Assembly (NCBI GenBank): GCA_963764215.1
Contig: CAVXRS010000002.1
Span: forward strand, 62,001 to 126,000
DNA: 64,000 bases
Direction: 5' to 3'
DNA from: JAFDWI01 sp963764215
GTDB taxonomy: Bacteria; Actinomycetota; Acidimicrobiia; Acidimicrobiales; Iamiaceae
The notes below the pieces were generated by a model that made no database searches, was not told where the DNA came from, and saw only the letters and a list, made by a program, of their open reading frames with translations. Every line of letters begins with the position of its first letter. The stretch's first letter is position 1. Of this stretch, positions 50,300 to 59,761 are shown piece after piece. A program made the translations under genes and the position numbers.

Positions 50300-51253
50300 T
50301 CACCCGGTCCGGTCAGGAGTCGTTCCACCGGGTTCCGGTCGTGCCACGACCACGGCCGGCTTCACGCTGCCCGAGCCGTGGTCTTCGTAGACCGCCAGCA
50401 GGTCACCGTGTCCATCGACGACGGCCCAGGGACCGGGGGCTGCGTCATCCAGACCGAGTTCGTCCCGGTCCAGGCGGGCTCCGTGCACGATGCGCCGGGC
50501 CAGGTCCGGGGGCACACGCCGATGGTCGAGATCCCGGACGGCCTCGCCGATGTCGAGGAGATGCTCGGGCCGCAGGTCGGCGATCGGGACGGCGGCGTCC
50601 ACCTCGAAGGAGCCGACTGCCGTCCGCCGCAACGACGAAAGGTGGGCGCCGCCTCCGAGCGCAGTCCCCAATTCGGCGACGAGAGCCCGTACATAGGTAC
50701 CCGACGAGCAGTCGACCCGCAGGGAGAAGCGCGGCCCACCATGAACCCCGACCGCGTCGTCGACCCGGTCGACCTCGAAGGAATGCACCGTCACCGGCCG
50801 CGGGTCCCGGACCACTTCGATTCCGGCCCTGGCGAGTTCATGGAGCCGGCGACCTCTGACCTTCACTGCGGAGACCATCGGAGGCACCTGGAGGATCGGG
50901 CCGGTGAACTGCTCGGCCACGATCCGCCGGATCTGGGCCAGATCGACGTTGCGCATGTCGTGGGTGGCCACGACGTCACCGGAGGAATCCAGGGTCGTGG
51001 TCTCGACCCCGAGCACGAAGGTGCCCTCGTAGCGTTTGCCGGCCGCGGTCACGAAACGCAGCAACCTCGTCGCACGCCCGACGCCGAGCACGAGCAGACC
51101 GGTGACGTCGGGATCCAGCGTTCCGGCGTGGCCGACCCGACGGGTCCCCAGCAGGCCCCGTGCCTTGGCGACCACGTCGTGGGAAGTCCACCCCGAGGGC
51201 TTGTCCACCAGGGCCAGCCCGTCAGGCCCCTCGTTGCCCCGCCGTCGACTCAC
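50300..51253 (-). CDS. truB: tRNA pseudouridine55 synthase
   Basis: Makes pseudouridine 55 in the T-loop of all tRNAs. The 317-residue protein shows LVDKPSGWTSHDVV, then RRVGHAGTLDPDVTGLLVLGVG with catalytic Asp47, and GKRYEGTFVLG. QVPPMVSAVKVRGRRLHELARAG and CSSGTYVRALVAELG follow. A C-terminal PUA-like part of about 70 residues follows. Start GTG 51253 overlaps the rbfA stop by GTGA. The usual infB-rbfA-truB-ribF order is kept. Confidence 0.95.
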   Translation of the reverse strand: MSRRRGNEGPDGLALVDKPSGWTSHDVVAKARGLLGTRRVGHAGTLDPDVTGLLVLGVGRATRLLRFVTAAGKRYEGTFVLGVETTTLDSSGDVVATHDMRNVDLAQIRRIVAEQFTGPILQVPPMVSAVKVRGRRLHELARAGIEVVRDPRPVTVHSFEVDRVDDAVGVHGGPRFSLRVDCSSGTYVRALVAELGTALGGGAHLSSLRRTAVGSFEVDAAVPIADLRPEHLLDIGEAVRDLDHRRVPPDLARRIVHGARLDRDELGLDDAAPGPWAVVDGHGDLLAVYEDHGSGSVKPAVVVARPEPGGTTPDRTG

Positions 51254-51648
51254 GGGGTCGACGCCCCACCGTCGATCGGTTTCCCGCTCGTCACCTCACG
51301 CAGGACGCGGTCGATGTGCGCGCCTTCACGCACGGCCGGATCGGGGACGAAACGCAACTCGGGCGTGCGCTTCAGTCGGGCCTGGGAGCCGATCGCGTGT
51401 TGGATCTTGCGGCGGACGTCCTCGAACGCGGCGAGGACCAGATCATCGGTCTCCGGTCCGCCTGGTCCGTCGAAGTAGACCGTGGCCAGGCGCAGGTCGG
51501 GAGCGCAGTCAACGCCCGTGACGGTGACGAGGGTCAGCTCGTCGGCGTCGATGCGTTCGAGTTCGTCCCCGACGATCTCCCGTAAGAGCTCGTTCACCCG
51601 AGCCATGCGGGGGTACTGGCGTCTCGTGGTTCGTTCGTGGCGCTTCAC
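51250..51648 (-). CDS. rbfA: Ribosome-binding factor A
   Basis: Assists 30S maturation at low temperature by binding 16S rRNA. The 132-residue protein has RMARVNELLREIVGDELERI, then DLRLATVYFDGPGG, FEDVRRKIQHAIGSQARLKRTPELRFVPD and AHIDRVLREV, a KH-type II fold. Start GTG 51648 is chosen for a GAGGAGG site 6 nt upstream; the ATG at codon 15 is less likely. It lies 128 bp after infB; no DUF503 gene is found in that gap. Confidence 0.92.
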   Translation of the reverse strand: MKRHERTTRRQYPRMARVNELLREIVGDELERIDADELTLVTVTGVDCAPDLRLATVYFDGPGGPETDDLVLAAFEDVRRKIQHAIGSQARLKRTPELRFVPDPAVREGAHIDRVLREVTSGKPIDGGASTP

Positions 51649-51776
51649 CTCGACCTCCTCAGCTCGGGCCGTCACTTGTCGACGACCATCCATGGTGGCA
51701 GCAGACGTGCGGGTTCCCACCGACCACTTTTCGGTGCCGCCGACTGATCGAGGCGACCGGCCGCACCGGAACCGGG

Positions 51777-54600
51777 TCAGGTTGCGGGGATGAGCCGCTC
51801 GTCGTACGTCTCGATGAGGTCACCGGGTTTGAGATCCTGGAAGTCCGAGAGACCGACACCGCATTCATAGCCGGCCCGAACTTCCTTGGCATCCTCGGCG
51901 AAACGCTTGAGGGAGGAGATCTCACCTTTCCAGATGATCGTCCCGTCACGCAGGAAACGGACCTTCGAACCACGCGTGATGACCCCGGACTGGACCAGAC
52001 ACCCGGCGACCGCACCGACACGCGGAATGCGGAACACCTCTCTGACCTCGGCTTCGCCGGTGACGACCTCTTCGGTCTCGGGTGCGAGCATGCCCAGCAT
52101 TGCGCCTTCGACGTCCTCGAGCAGCTTGTAGATGATCTCGTAGGTCCGGATCTCCACATCCTCGGCTTCGGCGAGCTCGCGGACCCGACGATCCGGACGC
52201 ACGTTGAATCCGATGACGATCGCGCCGGTGGTGGACGCGAGCTGGATGTCCCCCTCGGTGATCCCGCCGACGCCCTGGTGCACGAAGGCCAACTTGACGT
52301 CGTCACGTTCGAGCTTGCGCAGGCTCTCGGTCACCGCACCGAGCGATCCGGTCACGTCGGCTTTCACGATCAGCGCCAACGTCGCGGCTTCGCCGGCCTG
52401 GATCTGCGCGAACAGATCTTCGAGCTTGGCGCCCGACCCGCTGGCGGCCACCGCCGTTCCCGCGATCGAGGCAACCCGGTGCCAGTGTCCCCGCTGCTCG
52501 GCCACGTTCTTCGCGGTCTTTTCGTCCGGGGCCACGATGAACTCGTCGCCGGCTTGGGCGACTTCGGAAAGTCCGAGAACCACGACCGGAGTCGACGGCG
52601 GAGCCTCGTCGACCGCGCTGTCCCTGGTCGTCGATCAGGGCCCGGACACGGCCGACCGCGGCACCTGCCACGGCGGGTTCTCCCACCCGAAGGGTACCGC
52701 GCTGCACGAGCACGGTCGCCACGGGTCCCCGCCCGGTGTCCAGGTTGGACTCGAGCACCACCCCTCGGGCACGACCCTCGGCATCGGCGTGCAGTTCGGC
52801 CACGTCGGCGACCACGAAGAGGCTCTCGAGCAGTTCGTCGATGCCGATCCCCTCGAGCGCGGAGATCTCGTTCACGATCGTGTCGCCACCCCAGGCTTCG
52901 GGAACCAGATCGTGTTCGGCGAGTTGGGTGAGCACCCGGTTCGGGTCGGCGTTCTCACGGTCGATCTTGTTGACCGCGACCACCATCGGCACCTCGGCGG
53001 CCCGGGCATGGCTGATCGCCTCGACGGTCTGCGGCATCACGCCGTCGTCGGCAGCGACGACCAACACCACGATGTCGGTCGCCTCGGCGCCCCGGGCACG
53101 CATCGCAGTGAACGCCTCGTGACCCGGCGTGTCGATGAACGTGAGCTTCCGTCCGTCGACCTCGACCTGGTAGGCGCCGATGTGCTGGGTGATGCCACCG
53201 GCTTCGTCAGCCACCACGTTCGCTTCACGGATCCGATCCAGGAGCTTGGTCTTGCCGTGGTCGACATGGCCCATGACGGTGATCACCGGCGGTCGGATCG
53301 GCGCATCCGAATCGTCCTCGTCGTCGAACTCGTCGGCACCGAGCTTCTTGCGGAGCTCGACCTCCTGTTCCTCGCCCGGGTCGACGAGCCGGATCTCGGC
53401 GTTCAGCTCGGCCGCGAAGAGCTCGATCATGTCGTCGCTCAGCGACTGGGTGGCCGTGACCATCTCACCCTGCTCCATGAGGAACCTGACCACGTCGGCT
53501 GCCGTGCGATTGAGCTTCGATGCGATGTCCTGAGCCGACGAGGCCCGCTCGATGACGATCTCGCCTTCGGGAACGGGCGCGTCCTGAGGCGTGTAGTTGG
53601 GCGCGTCCATCGGCTGCAGTTCTTCACGGTTCCGGCGACGTCGGCTCCGACGGCGTTGGGGTGGCCGACGGCCGGGGGGACCCCCGGGACGACCGCCGCC
53701 TCCGGGTCGACCGCCGGCACCGGGACGACTGGGACCACCACCGGGTGCCGGGCGCGGCGGCGCGGCGCCCGGGGCGCGCGGACCGCTGCTCGGACGGCTT
53801 CCGGGACGTGCCGGACCTCCGGCCTGCACCGGTGCCGGACCACGACCCCCGAGTCCGGGTGGCGGGGGAATGGGCTTCCCGGTCTCCGAACGGGGGACCT
53901 GCCCCGGGGGTGGAGGGATCGGCTTTCCGCTCATCGAACGCGGCGCCGTGTTCGGGTTCGGAGGTGCGGCCGGCGGACCGGCCGTCGCCGCGCCCGGGGG
54001 GGTGGGAGCGTCACCACCGTGATCGGTAGGACGAGTCGGGGCCGGTCGCCGGGCCTCGGTGGGCGCCGGCGCGTCCTCGACCGTGGCGGGTCGTGGCGCC
54101 GGACGAGGTGGGCGATCCTTGCCGGACGAGGTGACGACGCGCTTTGGTGCCGCGGGTTTCGTTTCGACCTCCGGTGCCGGCTCTTCGGCCGCGTGCTCCG
54201 CCTGTGGAGCCTCGGTGGGAGTAGCGGCTTTGGGCATTTCGGCCGCGGCCTCGGGCGACTCGGGGCTCGACGCGCCCGTCGGTTCGCCTGGAGCGACCTC
54301 GGCGGCCGCCTGCGGCTCCGGTTCCGCCGTCTTGGCGCCCGGATCCTCCTTCTCTGCGACGTCCTTCTTGGCCGGCGCCTTCTTCTTGGCCGGAGCCTTC
54401 TTCTTGGCGGGCTCGGGTTGGGCCTCCCGGATCAGACCATCCCGTTCGGCTTTCCGACGGACCCGATCGGCCTGCGCCTCCTCCATCGACGACGAGTGGC
54501 TCTTCGCGCCGATACCGAGCGCGTCACAGAGCGCGAGCGTCTCCTTGTTGGTGAGTCCCAACTCTCGTGCGAGCTCATGGATGCGGATCTTGGATGCCAA
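51777..54600 (-). CDS. infB: Translation initiation factor IF-2, one frameshift
   Basis: GTPase that places fMet-tRNA on the 30S subunit. TTG start at 54600 (ASKIRIHELARELGLTNKETL), with GAAGGA upstream. A disordered N-region of about 300 residues holds lysine/alanine repeats (AKKKAPAKKKAPAKK) and two GKPIPPPPG motifs. The GTPase domain has GHVDHGKT (444-451), DTPGHEAF and NKID. At 52613-52614 one extra G (in CGCGGTC) breaks the frame; removing it gives DDQGQRVDEAPPSTPVVVLG and the rest of domains III-IV to YDERLIPAT at 51777. As IF-2 is indispensable, this must be a sequence error. It belongs to the rimP operon. Confidence 0.95.
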
Positions 54601-54803
54601 GTGGTTCGAGCGTCCTTCACAATCGGAGGTTTCGGTCTGGGATGTCCGGCACGAGCGCGTGCACAGGCCCGGCGGACCAGTTTCGCACGTGATGCCCCTC
54701 GGACACGAACGACGGGGTCAGGGCACTGGTGCGAGCAACGACTGATCACCGTTGTGCGTACCCGAGCGTCGAACCCGGTCGACGGCCCGCCCAGGACCGG
54801 GAT
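54601..54803. other. Gap between nusA and infB without a recognisable gene
   Basis: Many bacteria have ylxR here. The minus strand holds a short stretch reading RVRTTVISRCSHQ and later LVRRACARARAG, faintly like YlxR ends, but it is too short and lacks the CxxC and GRGAW motifs. I see no hairpin with a T-run. It may be untranslated leader for infB. Confidence 0.4.
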
Positions 54804-56145
54804 TCAGCCCGACGCGTCGTCGGTGTTCACAGCTTTCTCGTTCCCGTCGGGACGATCCCCATCGACCTCGGGGTCCTGATCGGGGATCGCCCCCTGGTCA
54901 GGCTCCGACCCGGGATCGTCGGCCGCAGGCGGCGCGTCGTCACCCGACGCCGCGGCATCCTCGGCCGGGTCGGCCACGGAGGTGTCCGGGTCTTGCGCGG
55001 TCGCCTCACCACCTTCGTCGACATCTTCGCTGGACTCGGCGTGCTCCCATTCGGCGGCCGACACCGCCGGGCCGCCCTCGGCGGGCTGCCAGACCTGTTC
55101 GCCGGTTTCGGGGTCGACGACCCACTCACCTTCGGCCCATTCCTCCCCCGCGTAGGCCTCTTCTTCGGCCAGCTGGGTCTCGCTCTTGATCTCGACCCGC
55201 CACCCGGTCAACCGGGCGGCGAGGCGGGCGTTCTGGCCCTCCTTGCCGATCGCGAGGGAGAGCTGGTAATCGGGAACGATCACTTCGGCGACGCCGGTTT
55301 CGGTGTCGATCCGGACCTCTTTCACCTTGGCCGGCGACAGCGCCTTGGCAACGAAATCCTCCTGGATGTCCGAGAAGGGCACGATGTCGATCTTCTCGCC
55401 GTGGAGCTCGTTGACGACCATGCGCACCCGCGCGCCGCGCGCACCGACACAGGCTCCGACCGGATCGATGTTCCGGTCGTTCGACCAGACCGCGAGCTTG
55501 GTGCGGTGTCCGGGTTCGCGGGCACACGCCTTGATCTCGACGATCCCGTCGTGGATCTCCGGGACCTCCATCTTGAACAGTTCCTTGATGAGTCCGGGAT
55601 GGGTCCTGCTCACGACGATCTGGGGGCCCTTGATCGTCTTGCGCACCTCGATGATGTAGGCCTTGAGCCGGCTGTTGGCCTCGGGACGCTCGTGGGGCAC
55701 CTGTTCGGCCTGAGGCAGCAGGGCCTCGACCCGCCCCAGGTTCAACAGGGTGTAGCGCGAATCGTTCTGGTCGATGATCCCGTTGACGATCTCACCTTCC
55801 CGTACGCGCGTATTCGGCGTACTTCGTCTCACGGTCGACCTCGCGCAGTCGCTGCATCATCACCTGGCGCGCGGTGGTTGCGGCGATACGTCCGAAGTTG
55901 TCGGGGGTGACGTCGATCTCGGGGCCGAACGGTTCCCCCTCGTCATCGAGTTCCTGTGCCGTGACGCGGATGTCGAAGGTGTCCGGGTCGATGGTGACCC
56001 AGGCGAACTGATACGCCTCGGGCGTCTTCTGGTACGCCGTTTCGAGCGCATCGGCCAGCGCGCCCAACAATTGGTCCGACGACATTCCCCGTTCGGTCGC
56101 CAGCGCTTGCAGCGCTTCCATCATCTCGGGATTTCCGGTGGTCAT
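54804..56145 (-). CDS. nusA: Transcription factor NusA, one frameshift
   Basis: Binds RNA polymerase and RNA, modulating pausing, termination and antitermination. The N-terminal domain starts MTTGNPEMMEALQALATERG and ends near TARQVMMQRLREVDRETKYAEY. Here, at about 55802-55808, one extra base occurs in GCGCGT. After it the protein resumes VREGEIVNGIIDQNDSRY (S1 domain). KH1 and KH2 follow (SRTHPGLIKELFKMEVPEI, DPVGACVGARGARVRMVVNEL, LSLAIGKEGQNARLAARLTGWRVEI). A long acidic tail closes it, as in actinobacteria. Start ATG 56145 has AGGAAGG 9 nt upstream. It follows rimP by 12 bp. Confidence 0.94.
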
Positions 56146-56157
56146 GGGGTTGCCTTC

Positions 56158-56658
56158 CTAGTGCTTGCCAGCCCGGGATGCCGGGGCTTTCACGTGCTGA
56201 GATCGAGGCTCGGGCCAGACGAAGACGGTGTGCAGTGCGGTCACCCGATCGTGCGGGACACGGACCTGACCATCGGAGGCCGAGATCGTCACGTCCTGGT
56301 CGTCCACGTCGTCGAGTACACCTTCGACGCGACGGATCTCCCCGTCGTCGTCGCGGAACTTGCACTTCACGGTTTCACCGACTGCGCCGTAGCGGTGCGA
56401 GCGGGTCCGCAGCTTGCGCTCGAGGCCCGGGGAGGAGACTTCCAGGGTGTAGTGACCGTTCATCGGGTCCTCCTCGTCGAGGATCCGGGACAGTCTGCGG
56501 GTGCACCGGGCGATCTCGTCGAGGCCCACGCCGTCGGGACGGTCGACGACCACCCGGAGCCGACCGGAGGCCGCTTCCACGTCGTACAGCGTCAGATCCA
56601 GCTCGTCGAGGATGGGGGCGGCCCACGTCGTGACACGTTCTTCGAGATGCTGCGACAT
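56158..56658 (-). CDS. rimP: Ribosome maturation factor RimP
   Basis: Needed for assembly of the 30S subunit. The 166-residue protein has LTLYDVEAASGRLRVVVDRPDGVGLDEIARCTRRLSRILDE in blocks, GHYTLEVSSPGLERKL and the C-terminal SH3-like domain with FRDDDGEIRRVEGVL. Start ATG 56658 has GAGGAGGTGA just upstream, one of the strongest ribosome sites here. It is the first gene of the operon to ribF. The leader carries a terminator-like hairpin. Confidence 0.94.
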   Translation of the reverse strand: MSQHLEERVTTWAAPILDELDLTLYDVEAASGRLRVVVDRPDGVGLDEIARCTRRLSRILDEEDPMNGHYTLEVSSPGLERKLRTRSHRYGAVGETVKCKFRDDDGEIRRVEGVLDDVDDQDVTISASDGQVRVPHDRVTALHTVFVWPEPRSQHVKAPASRAGKH

Positions 56659-56694
56659 CGGCTCACCTCCTCGGGCTTGGACGATACGAAACGA

Positions 56695-56719
56695 AAGGCG
56701 TGGGCAATGCCCACGCCTT
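56695..56719 (-). terminator. Terminator-like hairpin in the rimP leader (attenuator candidate)
   Basis: Perfect 11-bp stem (56695-56705 with 56709-56719) with a 3-nt loop. On the minus strand it is followed by TCGTTTCGT. It ends 36 nt before rimP and lies downstream of the TATACT promoter element, so it could be a regulated terminator, or the end of the upstream hydrolase transcript. Confidence 0.6.
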
Positions 56720-56753
56720 GCTCGCGAAACGCTTGGTGCAAACTGGCCCCGAC

Positions 56754-56759
56754 AGTATA
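56754..56759 (-). promoter_or_regulatory. -10 element (TATACT) of the rimP operon
   Basis: TATACT on the minus strand, 95 nt before rimP. The -35 region (GACGTT at about 17 nt) is poor. The predicted transcript would include the hairpin at 56695-56719. Confidence 0.5.
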
Positions 56760-56839
56760 GCCGATGCGGCGCTCGAACGTCCCGCCGAATCGAGTTCCGG
56801 GACTCCGGGACCGGGCCTGATGCCCAGCGGGGAGCCGCT

Positions 56840-58268
56840 TCAGCGAGGACCGACCTGGGGTGTCATCCCCCGCTCTTTCACCAGCCACCAGAGCATCTCC
56901 CGGTAGACGCCCATGATCTTGGGCCCGTAGTTCCCATTCGTCGCCCAGGTGTGGGTGAGCTGGCCCCAGGTCTGGCAGCAGCCGGAGGGTCCGTGAAGCC
57001 GATGGTCGACCAAGGGGTGCGCCAGTTTCACGTCTCGCTTCGCGTACTGCGCCAGGAGCTGGATCTGGGCCCGCACACCGAGTTGTGGAGTGGCGAACGC
57101 GAATCCGCTCGCGCACGTGTCACAGTGTCCGATCCCGGCGAAGTTGTTCAGCGCGATGGTGTCGGGGTTCGAGAAGGATCCGGTCTCCAGGATCGACTGG
57201 GCGAAGGCCATGTCGCCCCGGATCCCCTGATCCTTCCCTTCCTGGATGTAGTCGTGGGCGAGGTCGGTGATCGACGCCCGTGCATGCGAGGGATGACCCT
57301 TTCGGACGAACCAGTCGGCGAGCTCTTTGGCGGAGAACACGCTCGCCCCTTCGATCGGCAGTGACCAGGTTCGTCCGGGTCCGTCCACCGCCGGCGCGCT
57401 GGCGCCTCTCGACCCCGAGGTGGACTGCATGGTGGTGACCAGACGCGCTTCGGCCTCGGCTTTGGCCTGTTGCTTCCCGATCGCCGCCTCGGCCTTGTGC
57501 GCACGCTCCCGGGCACGGTCGGTCGCGGCTTTCCTGGTCGCCAATGCACGGCGTCGGGCGTCGACGACCTTCTCCAGATCCTTCCGGTGTGCGATCTCGT
57601 CCAGGCGCTGTTGCAGATGCACCCCGATGGTCGCGTCCGACAGCACCGTACGCGTCCGGTCCATGGCATCGTCGCTGTTGACCAGGAACTGCAGCTTCGG
57701 CGGCCCCGGACTCATGTACCGGGCGATCGCATCCTCACGCAGCTGGGCATCGATCCGCTTCAGGACTGCCGTCGCGTGGGCCACGTCGCCCTCGGCCTTT
57801 CGTACCCGCTTCGCCGCAGCATCCTCGGCGTGCAGATAGTGCGAGATGTCGACGGCGTGTTGCCGGGCGACGTCGGCCTTGTGCGCGACCAGCTTCTGCT
57901 GGTTCTGGGTCAGGAGCTGCTCGAGCAGGACGCGCACCTCGGGCGAGGGGTCCGGCATCTTCGGCTCGGGTGGGGCGTTCGGATCGGTGTGGGGAGCTCC
58001 GAAACCGCCGGGACCGGCGGTCACGGTTGGTTTGGACAACGTGGTCGTGGTGGTCCCACCGCGGCACGGTCGTGGTCGATGCGGTGTCCGGGCTCGTCGT
58101 CGTCGAAGCAACTGGCGTCGTCGGCCCTGGTCCGGCGGCGGGGGGCGGATCGGCGGCGGCGGACGGCGCCCAGCCGGTCACCACCAGCGGGAGCATCGCA
58201 ACGACGACGCAGATCGTCCGGCGGGAGCGACGTTGCGAGCGGCGAGCCCGGCGGAGCGCATCGTCCAT
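56840..58268 (-). CDS. Secreted glucosaminidase-type peptidoglycan hydrolase, one frameshift
   Basis: Exported protein of about 475 residues. From ATG 58268 (or GTG 58277): basic start, signal peptide (ICVVVAMLPLVVTGWAPSAAA), then a threonine/proline linker. Near 58055-58060 the frame shifts by one base in a GGTGGG tract; beyond it TTTTTLSKPTVTAGPG continues. A long coiled coil follows (about 105-290). The C-terminal domain (about 330-470) resembles GH73 glucosaminidases: AFAQSILETGSF, NNFAGIGHCDTC with a probable disulphide, FATPQLGVRAQIQLL and TWATNGNYGPKIMGVYREML. Cleaves glycan strands, perhaps in cell separation. The coiled coil suggests control by a partner such as an FtsEX-type complex (inference). 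It starts just after proS. Confidence 0.78.
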
Positions 58269-58277
58269 GGACACCAC

Positions 58278-59690
58278 TCAGTACGACCGTGCCACGGTTG
58301 CGACCAGATCGGCGTCGGACCCCGAGGCGGGCAGCGATCCGTCGGGTTGCTGGAGACATCGCACCGTCACTGCGTGGTCTGCCAACTCCCGTTCGCCCTG
58401 GGGGCCGAGCACGTCCCAGGGGATGCGCGCGAACCCGGTGGCCGCGGCCTCCACGGCCTCCGCGACCGAGTTGACGTCACCGGTCTGGTCCTCGAGTCGT
58501 CGGGTCGCCTCGGCGAGCAGGTCCGCTTGGATCGTCTCCATCAGGGTCCCAACCGTTTGCACGACCGTCGCCATGGCCGCCGTGGCCTTCTCGCGCTGGT
58601 CACGTCGGACGATCGCGACCGTGCCCTCGGCCAGATCCCGCGGCCCGATCTCGATACGGACCGGGATGCCCTTGAGCTCCCATTCGGTCGCCCGCCGACC
58701 GAAGGAGATCCCGGTGCGGGCGTCGCTGACCGCCCGCACACCGGTGGCACACAGCTCGTCGACCAGCTTCTCGGCTGCTTCGGCGACCCCGTCGCCCTCG
58801 CGCGCCACGAGCACGACGACCTGGGTGGGCGCCAACCGGGGCGGCAAACGCAGACCCCGGTCGTCGCCGTGGGCCATGATCAGGCCGCCGATCATCCTCG
58901 TCGAAACCCCCCACGAGGTGGTCCAGGCCAGCTGTTCGGCACCGGATTCGTCCAGGTAGGTGATCCCGAACACCCGGGCGAAGTTCTGGCCCAACTCGTG
59001 GCTGGTACCCATCTGCAGCGCCTTGCCGTCCCGCATCATCGCTTCACAGGTGAGCGTGTCGATCGCTCCGGGGAACCGCTCGGCGTCGGTCTTGGCGCCC
59101 ACGAGGACCGGCAGCGCCAGCACTTCGGTCATGAAGTCGCGATAGACGTCGAGGTGGATGCGCCGGGCGAAACGCGCCGCATCGTCGCGGGTGGCGTGCG
59201 CGGTGTGGCCTTCCTGCCAGAGAAACTCGCTCGAGCGCAGGAAAAGCCGGGGACGCATCTCCCACCGCACCACGTTCGCCCACTGGTTCAACTGCAGGGG
59301 GAGATCCCGGTAGGACTGGATCCACTTGGCCAGGTATTCACCGATGACGGTTTCGCTCGTGGGCCGAACCACGACCGGTTCGGCGAGCTCCTTGCCTCCG
59401 GCGTGGGTGACGATGGCCAACTCGGGACTGAACCCCTCGACATGTTCGGCCTCCCGCGTGAGATACGACTCGGGGATGAACAGCGGGAAGTACGCGTTCT
59501 TCGTTCCGGTCGACTTGATGCGGGCATCGACCTCGGCCTGCATCCGCTCCCAGATGGCGTAGCCGTCGGGTCGGATCACCATCGTGCCCCGCACCGGCCC
59601 GTTCTCCGCGAGTTCGGCCTTGGCGACGACGTCCTGGTACCAACGGGGGAAGTCGTCGGCCTGCGGGGTGAGGACAGGGGCTTTGGCCAT
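58278..59690 (-). CDS. proS: Prolyl-tRNA synthetase, archaeal/eukaryotic type
   Basis: Charges tRNA-Pro. The 470-residue protein lacks the inserted editing domain of the longer bacterial type and matches the archaeal-like ProRS. It starts with DFPRWYQDVVAKAELAENGPVRGTMVIRPDGYAIWE in blocks. FIPESYL, VRPTSETVIGEYLAKWIQSYRDLPLQLNQWANVVRWE (motif 2) and SSEFLWQEGHTAHAT follow. AWTTSWGVSTRMIGGLIMAHGDDRGL (motif 3) and the anticodon-binding WELKGIPVRIEIGPRDL complete it. ATG 59690; TAGCAT lies 9 nt upstream. Confidence 0.95.
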   Translation of the reverse strand: MAKAPVLTPQADDFPRWYQDVVAKAELAENGPVRGTMVIRPDGYAIWERMQAEVDARIKSTGTKNAYFPLFIPESYLTREAEHVEGFSPELAIVTHAGGKELAEPVVVRPTSETVIGEYLAKWIQSYRDLPLQLNQWANVVRWEMRPRLFLRSSEFLWQEGHTAHATRDDAARFARRIHLDVYRDFMTEVLALPVLVGAKTDAERFPGAIDTLTCEAMMRDGKALQMGTSHELGQNFARVFGITYLDESGAEQLAWTTSWGVSTRMIGGLIMAHGDDRGLRLPPRLAPTQVVVLVAREGDGVAEAAEKLVDELCATGVRAVSDARTGISFGRRATEWELKGIPVRIEIGPRDLAEGTVAIVRRDQREKATAAMATVVQTVGTLMETIQADLLAEATRRLEDQTGDVNSVAEAVEAAATGFARIPWDVLGPQGERELADHAVTVRCLQQPDGSLPASGSDADLVATVARSY

Positions 59691-59761
59691 AACCCCCCGA
59701 TGCTAGGTCGGCACTGGGGTCAGAGCGGGGATCTCTGGGCCCACTGGCATGGGAGTCGGTC

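Noticed and set aside
54601..54803. ylxR gene
   Set aside because: Only short end-like fragments; no CxxC or GRGAW motifs and too short.
52204..54879. 891-residue plus-strand frame opposite infB
   Set aside because: Shadow of IF-2; serine/arginine/glycine bias and no motifs.
56720..56839. tRNA gene upstream of rimP, as metY in some bacteria
   Set aside because: A TTCGA-like stretch occurs but no acceptor, anticodon or D-arm pairing could be formed.
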